Notes: generated by a model not told the origin, from the sequence alone. DNA of 64,000 bases from Plantactinospora sp. BC1 (GCF_003030345.1 NZ_CP028158.1:1612001-1676000), one strand, 5' to 3'; positions 31,872 through 41,282 are shown, numbered from the stretch's first letter. A program made the numbers and translations.

Positions 31872-33662
31872 TCAGCGGTAGGAGCGTTCCTGGATGGTGT
31901 ACAGCTCGGCGTAGAGTCCACCGGCCGCCATCAGCTCGTCGTGGTCGCCCGCCTCGACCAGCCGACCGGCCGACAGCACCAGGATGAGGTCGGCCATCCG
32001 CACCGTGGAGAACCGGTGCGAGACCAGCACGGTGATGGCGCCGGTCTTCGCGGCGGCCCGGCCGGCGCTGGCGGCGTAGCGGGCGAAGAGCCGGTGTTCG
32101 GCCTCGGCGTCCAGCGCCGCGGTCGGTTCGTCGAGGACCAGCAACAGCGGCGCCGGCCGCATCATCGCCCGGCCCAGCGCGATCTTCTGCCACTGCCCCC
32201 CGGACAGCTCCCGCCCGTCCCGGTGCGAGCCGCCGAGCGGGGTGTCCAGTCCCCGGTCCAGCTCGTCGACCAGGTCGACGCCCTCGGCCCGGTCCAGTGC
32301 GGCGAGCACGGCCTCGTCGGAGTCGACCCGGGGCAGGTCGCCGACCCCGACCGCCTGCCGGGCGGCGAGTTCGAACCGGACGAAGTCCTGGAAGCCGACC
32401 GCGATCCGGGCCCGCCAGTCGTCGAGCGGAAACCGGGCGATGTCGACGCCGTCGGCCTCGATCCGGCCCCGGTCCGGCTCGTACATCCGACTCAGCAGCT
32501 TGACCAGGGTCGTCTTGCCGGCGCCGTTCTCGCCGACCAGGGCCACCGTGGAGCCGGCCGGCAGCAGCACGTCCACGCCGTCGGCGACGGTACGCCCCGT
32601 GCCCGGGTAGTCGAACCCGACCTCGCGCAGCCGGATCCCGTGCCGCAGCCGCGCCGGTACGGCGGCGTCCGCCACCGGCCGGGGCGCCCGGGCGGTCAGC
32701 TCCCGCAGCCAGCGGAAGCCGGCCAGGGCCAGCGCCACCCGTTGCAGGTCCCGCAGCAGGCCCACCATGGCACTCACCTGCTGGTTGACCAGCGCCGCCA
32801 GCGCGATGACGAGTACCACGTCCCCGACGCTGCGCCGACCCGCCACCGCGTCGCGCAGCACCAGCAGCGCCGCAGCGGCGTACCCGAGGGCGAAGCAGGA
32901 CTGGCCGGCCGTACGCAGCAGCGCCGCCCTGATCTCCGCCGGCCACAGCTCGCGGATGGTGGCCCGCCACAGGGTGCGGTGCCGGCGGCGGATCTCGGCG
33001 GTCATCCCGGAGACCCGCAGTTCCTTGGCGGAGCGGGGGTCCGTGGCGAGGTCGAAGAGGTGCCGCGCGCGGCGGGCGGTCTCGGCCGTGCCGTCCCGGG
33101 CCCGGGAGAGCAGGATCTCCGCCCGCTGCCCGAGCAGCATCGGCGGTACGGCGGCCAGCGGCAGCAGGAGCAGCGCCGGATGGAGCCGGGCGAGCAGCAC
33201 GGCGGTGACGGCCACCGCGACGGCGGTACCGAGCCCGGACAGCAGTGACTCCATGCTGCGCCAGCCGACCCGCTGCAACTCCTGGGTGAGCGTCTGCATC
33301 CGGTCCGCGTAGTCGGGGCGCTCGTGGTGCTCGATCGACGGGGAGCCGGTGACCACGTCGATGAGCTGCCGGTCCTTGGTGAGGAGGTTGACCTCGCCGA
33401 GTTCGAAGTAGGCGATGTGCGCGAAGTGCCCGAGGGTGAGCGCCGCGACGGTCCCGGCCGCGGCGGCGCAGCCGGCGAGTACGGCGGTCGCCCGGTCGCC
33501 GCGCAGCACCGCGTCGGTCAGCGCGCCGAGCGCGGCGGCGACCAGCGGCAACGCGGCTGCCTCGGCCAGTTTGAGGAGTACCGCCAGGATCAGCTTGGCC
33601 GGCCGCTGCCGCCAGGAGAGCCGGACGAGTTCGACGCAGCCGCGTACCGTCTCGGTCATCAC
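31872..33662 (-). CDS. ABC exporter, fused permease-ATPase, subunit 2
   Basis: 596 residues. Six membrane helices in ~330 residues, then an ATPase with Walker A GENGAGKTTLVK, signature LSGGQWQKIALGRAM, Walker [14 protein letters not shown] and switch LVSHRFST. The SGGQWQ signature is common in exporters placed in actinobacterial natural-product clusters. Its ATG overlaps the preceding exporter gene by four bases, so the two should make a heterodimer. It is the last gene of the leftward cassette led by a sulfotransferase-like gene. Cargo unknown; a glycosylated or sulfated product of the upstream enzymes is the simplest idea. Confidence 0.9.
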   Translation of the reverse strand: MMTETVRGCVELVRLSWRQRPAKLILAVLLKLAEAAALPLVAAALGALTDAVLRGDRATAVLAGCAAAAGTVAALTLGHFAHIAYFELGEVNLLTKDRQLIDVVTGSPSIEHHERPDYADRMQTLTQELQRVGWRSMESLLSGLGTAVAVAVTAVLLARLHPALLLLPLAAVPPMLLGQRAEILLSRARDGTAETARRARHLFDLATDPRSAKELRVSGMTAEIRRRHRTLWRATIRELWPAEIRAALLRTAGQSCFALGYAAAALLVLRDAVAGRRSVGDVVLVIALAALVNQQVSAMVGLLRDLQRVALALAGFRWLRELTARAPRPVADAAVPARLRHGIRLREVGFDYPGTGRTVADGVDVLLPAGSTVALVGENGAGKTTLVKLLSRMYEPDRGRIEADGVDIARFPLDDWRARIAVGFQDFVRFELAARQAVGVGDLPRVDSDEAVLAALDRAEGVDLVDELDRGLDTPLGGSHRDGRELSGGQWQKIALGRAMMRPAPLLLVLDEPTAALDAEAEHRLFARYAASAGRAAAKTGAITVLVSHRFSTVRMADLILVLSAGRLVEAGDHDELMAAGGLYAELYTIQERSYR

Positions 33663-35617
33663 CGGTCACCGCCGTCCGGCGCCGTACCGCTGGGCTCGGC
33701 GGCGAACCGTTCGGCCTGCAACTGGAAGAGTTCGGCGTACCGGCCGTCGGCGCCGACCAGCGTCTCGTGGTCGCCCTCCTCCACCACCCGGCCGTCGGCG
33801 AGTACCACGATGTGGTCGGCGTGCCGCACGCTGGAGAAACGGTGCGAGATGAGCAGCGAGGTCACCCCACGGGTCAGCGCCACGAACCGGGAGAAGAACG
33901 CCGCCTCGGCCCGCACGTCGAGCGCGGCGGTCGGCTCGTCCAGGACGAGCAGCCGGGCACCGCACTCCACCCCGTAGAGGGCGCGGGCGATCGCCACCCG
34001 CTGCCACTGTCCACCGGAGAGGTCGACGCCGTCCGGGTAGGTGCGGGACAGCGGCGTCTCCAGGCCGGCGGGGAGCCCGTCGAGCAGGTCGGCCAGGTCG
34101 GCCCGGTGCAGGGCCCGCCGGATCCGGTCCGGGTCGCGCGGCGCGTGCACGGCACCGAAGGCGACGTTGTCGGCGATCGACAGCTCGTACCGGACGAAGT
34201 CCTGGAAGACCACGCCGATCTGCCGGCGCCAGGCCGCGACGTCGAAGTCGCGGATGTCGACGCCGCCGAACCGGACGGTCCCGGCGGTCGGTTCGTGCAG
34301 CCGGGCGAGCAGTTTCACCAGGGTCGTCTTGCCGGCTCCGTTGAGGCCCACCAGGGCGGTGCAGCGGCCCGCCGGCAGCGTCAGGTCCAGGTCGGTGAGC
34401 ACGTCGTGCCCGCCACCCGGGTAGCGGAACGTGACCCGGTCGAACCGGACGGTCGGCTCCGCCACGTCGGCCGGATCCGGCCCGTCGACGCGGGGGCGGC
34501 CGGCGTCGGGTCGGTCGCTGCGAACCCGGGCGGGCCCGGCCGGAGCGGCGGCGACCGGCGGGAGGGCGGCCGGGCCGGCGACCGGCGGGAGGGCGGTCGG
34601 CCTCATCGCGTGCTCGAACCGCGCCACGGCACCGGCGACGAGCATGCCGAACTGGCTCGGCGAGTCCGCCTCGGGGTAGTACTCGCCGAGCAGCAGCGCC
34701 GCGACCGTCGCCTGGAGGGCGAGCGCCAGCTCGGTGAGGGTGATCCCGGCGGTCGCGGCGTCCGCGATGGCCGTGAAGACCCCGACCGCGATCACCAGAC
34801 CGACCAGCGTGTACCCGAGATAGGGCCAGAGGTAGACCCGGCGGCGGGCCCGCCACACCGGCGCCAGCCAGTCCCGGTAGGTGCGCTCGTAGCGTTCGGC
34901 GAGCCAGCTGCCGAGCCCGAACACCCGCAGCTCCTTGGCGGCCCCCGGCCCGAGGACGAGCCCGCGCAGGTAACGCCCCCGCCGGATCAGCGGGGTCACC
35001 GCCACCCACACCTGCGAGTACTTCCGCAGGCCGCCGCGCTGACCGTACCGGAACAGCAGCGTGGTGACCGCCAGCAGCACCGCCGGGAGCCAGCCGACCA
35101 CGACGCCGACGAGCAGCGCGAATCCGGCCAGCCGGACGTACCGGGCCAGCAGGGCGAGCAGCCCGGCGCAGCCCATCCCCGGCGTCTCCCAGTTGCTCTC
35201 CAGCCGGCGGGCCGCGTCCGCGAGGGCGTCCAGCGCCGCCGGATCCTCCATCCGGGCGATCCCGGCGCCGCCGAGCGCCGCGCCGATGACCCGGTCGTGC
35301 ACGGCACCGTCCACCCGCAACCGGACGAGTTCGCCGAGCGCGACCTGCACCGGCGTGAGCGCCTGCTGGGCCAGGAACAGGGTCGCCGCCGCCGCGAACG
35401 CCGAGAGCAGCCCGGTCGCGGCCGGCGAGCCCGGGCCGGCGTCGATCGCCGCCGGAAGCCGCCCGACCATGACGCTGCTCGCGACGACGAACGCCACCGG
35501 CAGCACCCCGAGGGCCAGGTTGACGCCGATCAGGGCGCCGACCAGCCCCGGGCCGGCCGACCGCAGCTCGCCGAGGAGCAGCAGGCGCGGCCGGACCGCC
35601 TCCGCCCGCCAGCTCAC
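33659..35617 (-). CDS. ABC exporter, fused permease-ATPase, subunit 1
   Basis: 652 residues. Six-helix permease (first ~340 residues), a Pro/Ala/Arg-rich linker of about 50 residues with an LPPVAGPAALPPVAA repeat, then an ATPase with Walker A GLNGAGKTTLVK, signature LSGGQWQRVAIARAL and Walker [17 protein letters not shown] 35617 is chosen because GTGA overlaps the upstream stop; a frame to 37870 is a shadow of the next gene. It forms the probable heterodimer with subunit 2. The linker repeat is unusual for the family and may be another local repeat expansion. Confidence 0.9.
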   Translation of the reverse strand: MSWRAEAVRPRLLLLGELRSAGPGLVGALIGVNLALGVLPVAFVVASSVMVGRLPAAIDAGPGSPAATGLLSAFAAAATLFLAQQALTPVQVALGELVRLRVDGAVHDRVIGAALGGAGIARMEDPAALDALADAARRLESNWETPGMGCAGLLALLARYVRLAGFALLVGVVVGWLPAVLLAVTTLLFRYGQRGGLRKYSQVWVAVTPLIRRGRYLRGLVLGPGAAKELRVFGLGSWLAERYERTYRDWLAPVWRARRRVYLWPYLGYTLVGLVIAVGVFTAIADAATAGITLTELALALQATVAALLLGEYYPEADSPSQFGMLVAGAVARFEHAMRPTALPPVAGPAALPPVAAAPAGPARVRSDRPDAGRPRVDGPDPADVAEPTVRFDRVTFRYPGGGHDVLTDLDLTLPAGRCTALVGLNGAGKTTLVKLLARLHEPTAGTVRFGGVDIRDFDVAAWRRQIGVVFQDFVRYELSIADNVAFGAVHAPRDPDRIRRALHRADLADLLDGLPAGLETPLSRTYPDGVDLSGGQWQRVAIARALYGVECGARLLVLDEPTAALDVRAEAAFFSRFVALTRGVTSLLISHRFSSVRHADHIVVLADGRVVEEGDHETLVGADGRYAELFQLQAERFAAEPSGTAPDGGDR

Positions 35618-37830
35618 CGGGTCGCCCCGTCCAGCGCCGGCAGCGCCGACCGCAACCGGTAGGCGTACGGCAGCGCCCGGAGGAAGAGCCGGACCTCGTC
35701 GCGGACCCGCGCGTGCACGCCGGCGGCGAACCGGGTACCCGCCGCAGCCCGGCTCCGCTGGTCGGGCGGTTGGTCGGCGGGCGCCGGTGCCAACCCGAGT
35801 TCGGTGTCGATCTCGCCGATCAGTCGACGGGTCCGGGCCGCCTTCGCGGTGACCCGGCCGGCGAGTTCGACCGCCGTCGTGGCGCCGTCCGCGAGGACCG
35901 GACCGGCCCAGCGGCCGTCGGACCAGCCGGCCTCCCGCTCCAGTACGGCGATCGCGGCGGCCCGCTCGTCGGCGGTCAGGGTACGCAGTCGTCGCCGGGT
36001 CGACCTGACGTCCATGAACGCGATGATTCCCTCCGGGACGAGTACCTGCACGCAGGCGGTGAGCACCGGTGCCGGCAGTGGACGGCGCTCCCGCAGCAGC
36101 CGGGCGGCGGTACGCAGCAGCGCGGCGGCCGGGGTGGCCTGGTCGGCGTACCAGCGGGACCGCAGCCGGGTCAGCGCCCGCCCGGCCGCCGGCACGCCGA
36201 TCCGGGCCTCGACGGTCGAGAGGAACCGCAGGTGCGCCACGGCCCGCCCCCGGTACGCCAACCCGTCCCGGAACAGTTCGGCGGCGAGCCGCCCGGTCGC
36301 GTCGGGCAGGTCCCCGTCGAGCCGGGCCAGGCCGTAGCGGCCGAAGGCGTCCGGGTCGAAGCGGTCCGGTGAGGTCTCCGCGTACCCCCGCCGCACCTCT
36401 TCGAGCAGCCGGTTGACCAGGTCGCCCTCCCGTTCCTGCCGGTGCGCCAGGAACGGGCCGGTGTGCCGTGGCCCGCGCTCGTGCAGCAGGAAGGCGGCAC
36501 CGGACTCGCGCGGCCGCAGCCGCCCCCCGGTGCTGACGACCAGGCTGAGCGCGAGCGCGAAGTCCTCGTTGCGTCCGTGCCGGACCGCGAACTCGACCCC
36601 CTCGTCGGTGCCGCTGGTCACGAACGCGCCGCCCCGGAACTTCCGAGACCCGCCGGCCAGCGCCGCCTGCCGGACGTGCCGCACCGGCGGATCGCTGTCG
36701 CAGACGTCGATGCTGCGCTCCGAGGCCACGAAGAACCGTTCCAGCAGCAGCGCACTGCGCCGGTCCGGATGTCCGGTGTACGCGGCCGAGACCAGGGTCG
36801 GTTCGGTCTCCTCCAGGATGCCGAGCAGGTCGGTGGGGTACGCCCGCAGTGCCGCCCGGGTCGTCCGGCCGGTCAGCCGCCCGGCGAGCAGCCGCCCGGC
36901 CGGCAGTGCGCTGCCCCGCTCCCCGGTCGTGGCCGTACCGGCATCCGGCCGGGCGGTCCGCTCGACGTCGCGTACCACCGCCTCGGCGGCGCGGCGCTGC
37001 TCGGGGAGCGGGACGTCGAGCGCCGCCGGCCGTACGTCGTCGTCGCAGACCAGTACCCGCCGGCCGGCGGCGGAGAGGATCGCCCAGTTCCGCTGTTCGG
37101 CGGCGGACCCCGCCCAGGTGCCGTCGGCCCGCCAGGCGCCGAGCAGTCGGTCGAGGACCGGCCGGTCGACGTCCCCGCCGGGAAGGCTCCGCTCGAACGC
37201 GGCCCGCACGGCGTGCTTCTCCGCCGGCCCGACGTAGCGGATCCGCAGGCCCGCCGATCCGGCCTCGTGCACCACGGACCGGACCCGGGGCCGGTGCACC
37301 GGACCGGAGTCGTCGTAGACCACCACCTCGACGTGTTGCCGCCCGAAGCGGCGCAGGTTGTCGTGCAGGGCGGCCAGGCAGCCGGCGAGGGTGTCGGGGC
37401 GGTCGTGGGTGATCACTGCGATCCGGTCGATCCGCCCCGGCCAGGGCCGGTACGGCACCGCCCGCCCCGCAACGACCCGGTCCGCGAGGTCGTGCACGAG
37501 CGACCGGGGCAGCGCCGGAGTCACCGTCGAGGCGTCGCTGAGCCGGTATTCCCGGCCGCCCCGGGGCGTCACGAAGAGCTGCCGCCCGCCGTACAGGGCA
37601 AGCTGGTCGAGCAGCACGAACAGCTCGGCGGCGACGCGGGCGTCGGGTACCCGGACCACCGCCTCGCCGCGCGCACCCGCCAGCAGTTCCACGGCCTCGC
37701 CGTGGTCGCGCAGTCGGGTCGCCAGCTCGGGTGCGAGCACGCCGGCCAGGCAGGTCCAGCCCCGGATCCGCCGCAGCACCGCGTTCACCAGCGCGGCGTG
37801 CGGGGGTACCGTCGATCCGGTCACCGTCAT
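35614..37830 (-). CDS. Large GT-A-like glycosyltransferase with an unrecognised C-terminal half
   Basis: 738 residues. Residues 1-130 are an unassigned alpha/beta region. A GT-A-type core follows: IDRIAVITHDRPDTLAGCLAALHDNL (134-159), a strand plus VVVYDDSG (169-176) and a DxD-like VLVCDDDVRP (259-268). The ~470-residue remainder contains HGRNEDFALAL, which resembles the GT2 acceptor-site ED motif, and a long helical tail. This would be a transferase acting in the cytoplasm with metal and nucleotide-sugar, but donor and acceptor are unknown. ATG overlaps the upstream gene by four bases and the stop overlaps the exporter. It is far longer than typical GT2 enzymes. Confidence 0.7.
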   Translation of the reverse strand: MTVTGSTVPPHAALVNAVLRRIRGWTCLAGVLAPELATRLRDHGEAVELLAGARGEAVVRVPDARVAAELFVLLDQLALYGGRQLFVTPRGGREYRLSDASTVTPALPRSLVHDLADRVVAGRAVPYRPWPGRIDRIAVITHDRPDTLAGCLAALHDNLRRFGRQHVEVVVYDDSGPVHRPRVRSVVHEAGSAGLRIRYVGPAEKHAVRAAFERSLPGGDVDRPVLDRLLGAWRADGTWAGSAAEQRNWAILSAAGRRVLVCDDDVRPAALDVPLPEQRRAAEAVVRDVERTARPDAGTATTGERGSALPAGRLLAGRLTGRTTRAALRAYPTDLLGILEETEPTLVSAAYTGHPDRRSALLLERFFVASERSIDVCDSDPPVRHVRQAALAGGSRKFRGGAFVTSGTDEGVEFAVRHGRNEDFALALSLVVSTGGRLRPRESGAAFLLHERGPRHTGPFLAHRQEREGDLVNRLLEEVRRGYAETSPDRFDPDAFGRYGLARLDGDLPDATGRLAAELFRDGLAYRGRAVAHLRFLSTVEARIGVPAAGRALTRLRSRWYADQATPAAALLRTAARLLRERRPLPAPVLTACVQVLVPEGIIAFMDVRSTRRRLRTLTADERAAAIAVLEREAGWSDGRWAGPVLADGATTAVELAGRVTAKAARTRRLIGEIDTELGLAPAPADQPPDQRSRAAAGTRFAAGVHARVRDEVRLFLRALPYAYRLRSALPALDGATR

Positions 37831-38906
37831 CGCCGCGCCGTGCCCCGACCGGCCGGCGCGGCCGCCGCACCGCCCCAGGCGACCGGGTCCTCCGGCGAGA
37901 GGCAGGCCGGATGGCTGAGCAGGGCGCGATAACTCTCCATACTGGACGACACCGCGTGCTGGGCGACCGGCGGCAACGTGCGGGGATCGCACGGCACCGG
38001 ACGGGACGCGTAGAGGCGGGTCGCCGTCCAGGCGCGGCCGACCCACCGGCGTCCCTCGTCGCGGTCCAGGCCCTCCTCGAACCACCGGCCCGGCGGCTGC
38101 CACGGCCCGGTCACCATGCGCTCGTCGAAGCGGACCGCCAGCCGGTCACAGACCTCGGCGATCCGTCGCGGCCGGGTCTGTAGGTCGCCGAAGTCGACGA
38201 CGGCGAGCTTACGGACGCCCGCCCGCGTCAGCGCGGCGACGAGGTCGACCGCGCGGAGCCAGCAGAGCACGCCGACCCGGAAGATGGCCCGGTTGAACCA
38301 CTCGGTGTCCGAGGCACAGCCCTGCCGCTGCGGCTGCACGTCGTAGAGGTCGCCGATCAGCCGGTGCACCGGACGGAAGTCGCGGGTCCGCCGCAGGTAT
38401 GCCAGCACGTCCTGCCAGCAGCCGCGCACCCCGGAACGGACGATCGGGAAGTCGGCGCAGGCGGCGACCGCGTACCGGTCGAGCAGCCGGGCCGTCTCCC
38501 GCCGTCCGACCGGGACGCCGGTGCGTTCGACCAGCTTGTCGCGGAGCAGTTCCCGGTTGCCGAGTACGGCGAGCAACTCCGAGGCGACCTGTTGCACCGG
38601 GTCCCGGACGACGACCAGGAACCGGTCGTACGGGGCGAAGAGCTCGTCGGGATGGTCGGGCAGGAACGCGGCCTGCTCCTTGACGTACGGCAACCGGCCC
38701 GGCGCCTCCCGCTCGACCTCGCGCAGGGCCCGGAACAGCCCGTCCCGGCCGTCCTCCAGCAGTCGGGACCGGAGTACCGCGGCGACGTCCGGGCTCTGGC
38801 CCATCATCCGGGCGACCGCGTTGGAGCCGCCGCGCGGCACCGAGATCTGTAGGACCTTCGGGCTCATCGGCCCACCGCCGGCGGGCACAGCCATGGTGCG
38901 TCGCAC
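37827..38906 (-). CDS. Sulfotransferase-like protein, first gene of the export cassette
   Basis: 359 residues. The N-terminus has a PAPS-loop-like strand-loop-helix, VLQISVPRGGSNAVARMM, and a second motif FLVVVRDPVQQVASELLAV fits the 3'-phosphate-binding RDP...S of sulfotransferases; together they suggest a PAPS-dependent fold. Several sulfotransferase-like proteins lack activity, and the 5' loop departs from the TxRSGT consensus, so the activity is open. The reading starts at GTG 38906; ATG 38894 or 38867 are possible and no clear ribosome site decides. It is coupled to the glycosyltransferase gene (ATGA). Confidence 0.7.
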   Translation of the reverse strand: MRRTMAVPAGGGPMSPKVLQISVPRGGSNAVARMMGQSPDVAAVLRSRLLEDGRDGLFRALREVEREAPGRLPYVKEQAAFLPDHPDELFAPYDRFLVVVRDPVQQVASELLAVLGNRELLRDKLVERTGVPVGRRETARLLDRYAVAACADFPIVRSGVRGCWQDVLAYLRRTRDFRPVHRLIGDLYDVQPQRQGCASDTEWFNRAIFRVGVLCWLRAVDLVAALTRAGVRKLAVVDFGDLQTRPRRIAEVCDRLAVRFDERMVTGPWQPPGRWFEEGLDRDEGRRWVGRAWTATRLYASRPVPCDPRTLPPVAQHAVSSSMESYRALLSHPACLSPEDPVAWGGAAAAPAGRGTARR

Positions 38907-39033
38907 ACCCGTCTCACGCTCCCCCGTGACACCCGCGCGACGGCCTGACCGGCGTCGGCGGCAAACACCGAGACGATCTATGCGAGTCTATGTACCCCGT
39001 TCGACGTCCGTCCATGCGTTAAGCTCCGGTCAC

Positions 39034-40179
39034 ATGGCCGTCGATGATCGGAAGTCCCCCGGGTCCGCCGCCGAGGAGCCCGTGCTGTCGGCCGCCGTGA
39101 TGACACACCCGAGGCGGCTACCCCAGGCCCGCGCGGTCGCGGCCGGTCTCGCCCCGCTGGATGCCGCGCTCGCCGTCGACCCGGAGCCGGACGGGCCGCC
39201 GAGCACCGTCCGCAGCGCCCGGCTGGCCTACGCCGCCGTCTCCCCGGCGGCCACCCACCATCTCGTGGTGCAGGACGACGTCCGGCTGCCGGCCGGCTTC
39301 GCGACCGCGGCCCGGCAGAGCCTGGCCCGGCAGCCCCGGGCGGCGGTCAGCTACTTCGTCGAGTGGGGCTCCCGGACCGCGTCGCTGGTCCGGTTCGCGG
39401 CGCTGACCGGCGCCTCCTGGGTGCCCATGGTGAATCCGTACGTGCCGACCCAGGCCCTGGCGCTACCGGCCGAGACGGCGCGCGAGTTCGCCGCCTTCCT
39501 CTCCACCCAGCCGGAGACCGGCAGGGCCGACGACGAACTGGCGCTGGACTTCCTCCGCCGGGCCGGGGTGCCGTGCCTGGTGACCGTGCCGAACCTCGTC
39601 GAGCACGACGACCGGTCCAGCCTGATCGGCAACCACGACCACGGCGTGCGGCTCTCCGCCTGCCTCCTCCCGGACGGTCCCGGGCCGGCCGGCGAGACCG
39701 CGCCGCTCACCGGGCCGGTACTCGACGTACCGGCGATGCTGCCCTTCCTGGCCTGGACCGACGGCACCGCCACCACCATCGACACCACGGACGGCTCCTA
39801 CTCGACCCGGCTGCCCACCGGCCGGGTGCTCGCCGCCGAGGGCTGGGACGAGACCGGGCTGACCGGCGCCTACCGGGCGGCCGTCGACGGGATCCCGGCC
39901 GGCGACACGGTGCGCGCCGAGATCGGCGACCGGCACCTCTACGCGCTCTGGCAGACCTCGGTGGCGATGGGAGCGGTACTCCGCAGCACCTGGCCGGGCA
40001 CCGCCGCGCGGCTGGCGGCCCGCCTGGAGACCCCGCTGGTCGAGCGCGCCCTGCGCACCATGGGCCCGGGGGCACTGCGGACGTTCCACGACTTCGACCT
40101 GTTGACCGGCCGCGAGGAGGAGTTGGCCGCGCTGGTCCGCACCGGCCTCCGGCACGGCGCCGCACGACCGCCTGGCTGA
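39034..40179 (+). CDS. Small GT-A-like transferase, divergent from the cassette
   Basis: 381 residues. It opens with VLSAAVMTHPRRLPQARAVAAGL (17-39) and has HHLVVQDDVRLPAGF (75-89), then WVPMVNPYVPTQALALP and DDELALDFLRRAGVPCLVTVPNLVEHDD. The [AI]-x-TH-x-R and x-DDVR-x-P signatures match the same positions in the large transferase across the cassette, so the two appear to be related GT-A-like enzymes. Donor and acceptor are unknown. ATG 39034 begins the protein; TCTATG repeats at about 38979-38993 may mark the shared promoter. Its 127-base divergent gap with the sulfotransferase gene suggests joint control. Confidence 0.6.
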   Translation: MAVDDRKSPGSAAEEPVLSAAVMTHPRRLPQARAVAAGLAPLDAALAVDPEPDGPPSTVRSARLAYAAVSPAATHHLVVQDDVRLPAGFATAARQSLARQPRAAVSYFVEWGSRTASLVRFAALTGASWVPMVNPYVPTQALALPAETAREFAAFLSTQPETGRADDELALDFLRRAGVPCLVTVPNLVEHDDRSSLIGNHDHGVRLSACLLPDGPGPAGETAPLTGPVLDVPAMLPFLAWTDGTATTIDTTDGSYSTRLPTGRVLAAEGWDETGLTGAYRAAVDGIPAGDTVRAEIGDRHLYALWQTSVAMGAVLRSTWPGTAARLAARLETPLVERALRTMGPGALRTFHDFDLLTGREEELAALVRTGLRHGAARPPG

Positions 40180-40285
40180 CCGGCGCGGCAGCGGCGCGGC
40201 GAGGCGGTCGGGCTGACCGGGGCGGTAGCGGCGCGGCGAGGCGGTCGGGCTGACCGGCGCGGCAGCGGCGCCGCGAGGCCGTCGT
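40175..40285 (+). repeat. 37-bp tandem repeat, three copies
   Basis: Units start at 40175, 40212 and 40249, each GCTGACCGG-GCGG(C/T)AGCGGCGC-type with CGAGGCGGTCGG. The first begins in the last codons of the transferase gene, as at 27081. It fills the 109-base convergent gap. Confidence 0.85.
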
Positions 40286-40288
40286 TCG

Positions 40289-40453
40289 CTACCGGCTGCG
40301 CCGGGCGACCCGCACGCCGTAGGCGATCGTGCCGACGACGAGCAGCACGCCGATGAGCTGGAGGCCGGGCGAGTCGTCGGCTCCCCCGTACAGCACGGCG
40401 GCGACGCCGAGGGCGACGACGAGCAGGGCGACGACGACGAGGACGTACTTCAT
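40289..40453 (-). CDS. Two-helix small membrane protein
   Basis: 54 residues, MKYVLVVVALLVVALGVAAV then a short GGADDSPGLQ loop and a second helix LIGVLLVVGTIAYGV, ending VARRSR. The positive C-terminus suggests both ends lie inside. GGAGAA stands before the ATG. No family recognised; it resembles small actinobacterial membrane proteins of unknown role. Confidence 0.7.
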   Translation of the reverse strand: MKYVLVVVALLVVALGVAAVLYGGADDSPGLQLIGVLLVVGTIAYGVRVARRSR

Positions 40454-40565
40454 GGGTTCTCCGTTCCGGGGCCGGACCCTCCGCCGATCCCGACGGTGCG
40501 CGGGTCGACGTGGTCGGTCTGTTCGGTGTGTTGGGCGCCTGGCAGGCGGGCGGCGCCACGACGGT

Positions 40566-40772
40566 TCATTCCTCGACCCACTCGAGCAGGTCACCGGGCT
40601 GGCAGCCGAGCACCCGGCACATGGCCTCCAGGGTGCTGAACCGGACGGCCTTGGCCCGGCCGTTCTTCAGCACGGCCACGTTCGCCGGGGTGAGCCCGAC
40701 CCGCTCGGCGAACTCACCGACGCTCATCTTGCGCTTGGCCAGTTCGACGTCGATGCGCACGACGATGGGCAT
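40566..40772 (-). CDS. XRE/Cro-C1 helix-turn-helix regulator
   Basis: 68 residues, one HTH_3 domain: LAKRKMSVGEFAERVGLTPANVAVLKNG (about 11-38), recognition helix in ANVAVLKNGR, then FSTLEAMCRVLGCQPGDLLEWV. The form, with CQPGDLLE at the end, is the one normally found beside DUF2975 membrane proteins. The ATG overlaps the DUF2975 stop (TGATG), so the two are coupled; the pair may act as membrane-linked sensor and regulator, which is inference. Confidence 0.92.
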   Translation of the reverse strand: MPIVVRIDVELAKRKMSVGEFAERVGLTPANVAVLKNGRAKAVRFSTLEAMCRVLGCQPGDLLEWVEE

Positions 40773-41251
40773 CAGATCACCGCTTCCATGTCGGTCCGCA
40801 GCGTGGTGGCCTGTCGCAGCAGCGCACGCATCACGACCATCAGCAGTCCGAGCACGGCGACACCGATCGACATCAGGAAGAGCAGCAGAGGTAGCCCGGG
40901 GTCGTCCGACCTGAAACCGACGTAGAGGAGCACGCCGACCAGGACGATCCAGGCGGCGGCGATGGCCCAGAGGATCGCGTCCACCCAGGCCAGCGACGCC
41001 TCACTGAAGATGCGGTCGTTCTTGACCATGGTGAGCAACTTCCAGGTGGCCACGATCACCACCTGGACGCAGAGCACCCAGAAGACCGAGACGGCGGTCA
41101 TCGGCCACCTCAGGTACGCGAGTTCCGGGGACTGCTCGGCCATGTACGCGAACTGTCCGGGCAGCGAGAAGGTCTGGAACATGACCAGCACCCCGAACAG
41201 CAACACCAGGAGGACTCGGAGTGGGGCGACCGCTCGATGTTCGGTAAACAT
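40772..41251 (-). CDS. DUF2975 membrane protein
   Basis: 159 residues with four membrane helices (about 10-32, 48-72, 88-112, 120-145). The layout and the MVKNDRIFSEASLAWVD loop after helix 2 are characteristic of DUF2975. The molecular role is unknown; the gene is almost always followed by a small XRE regulator, as here. ATG start; the stop overlaps the regulator start by one base. Confidence 0.9.
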   Translation of the reverse strand: MFTEHRAVAPLRVLLVLLFGVLVMFQTFSLPGQFAYMAEQSPELAYLRWPMTAVSVFWVLCVQVVIVATWKLLTMVKNDRIFSEASLAWVDAILWAIAAAWIVLVGVLLYVGFRSDDPGLPLLLFLMSIGVAVLGLLMVVMRALLRQATTLRTDMEAVI

Positions 41252-41282
41252 GCATCGACTATCACTCGCTACCTATCGAATG

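Noticed and set aside
38914-39015. 33-codon minus-strand ORF with GGAG before its ATG, directly ahead of the sulfotransferase-like gene, a possible precursor peptide
   Set aside because: It covers the AT-rich divergent promoter zone and its composition (Arg/Ser/Pro) is not precursor-like; no conserved core or leader is visible.
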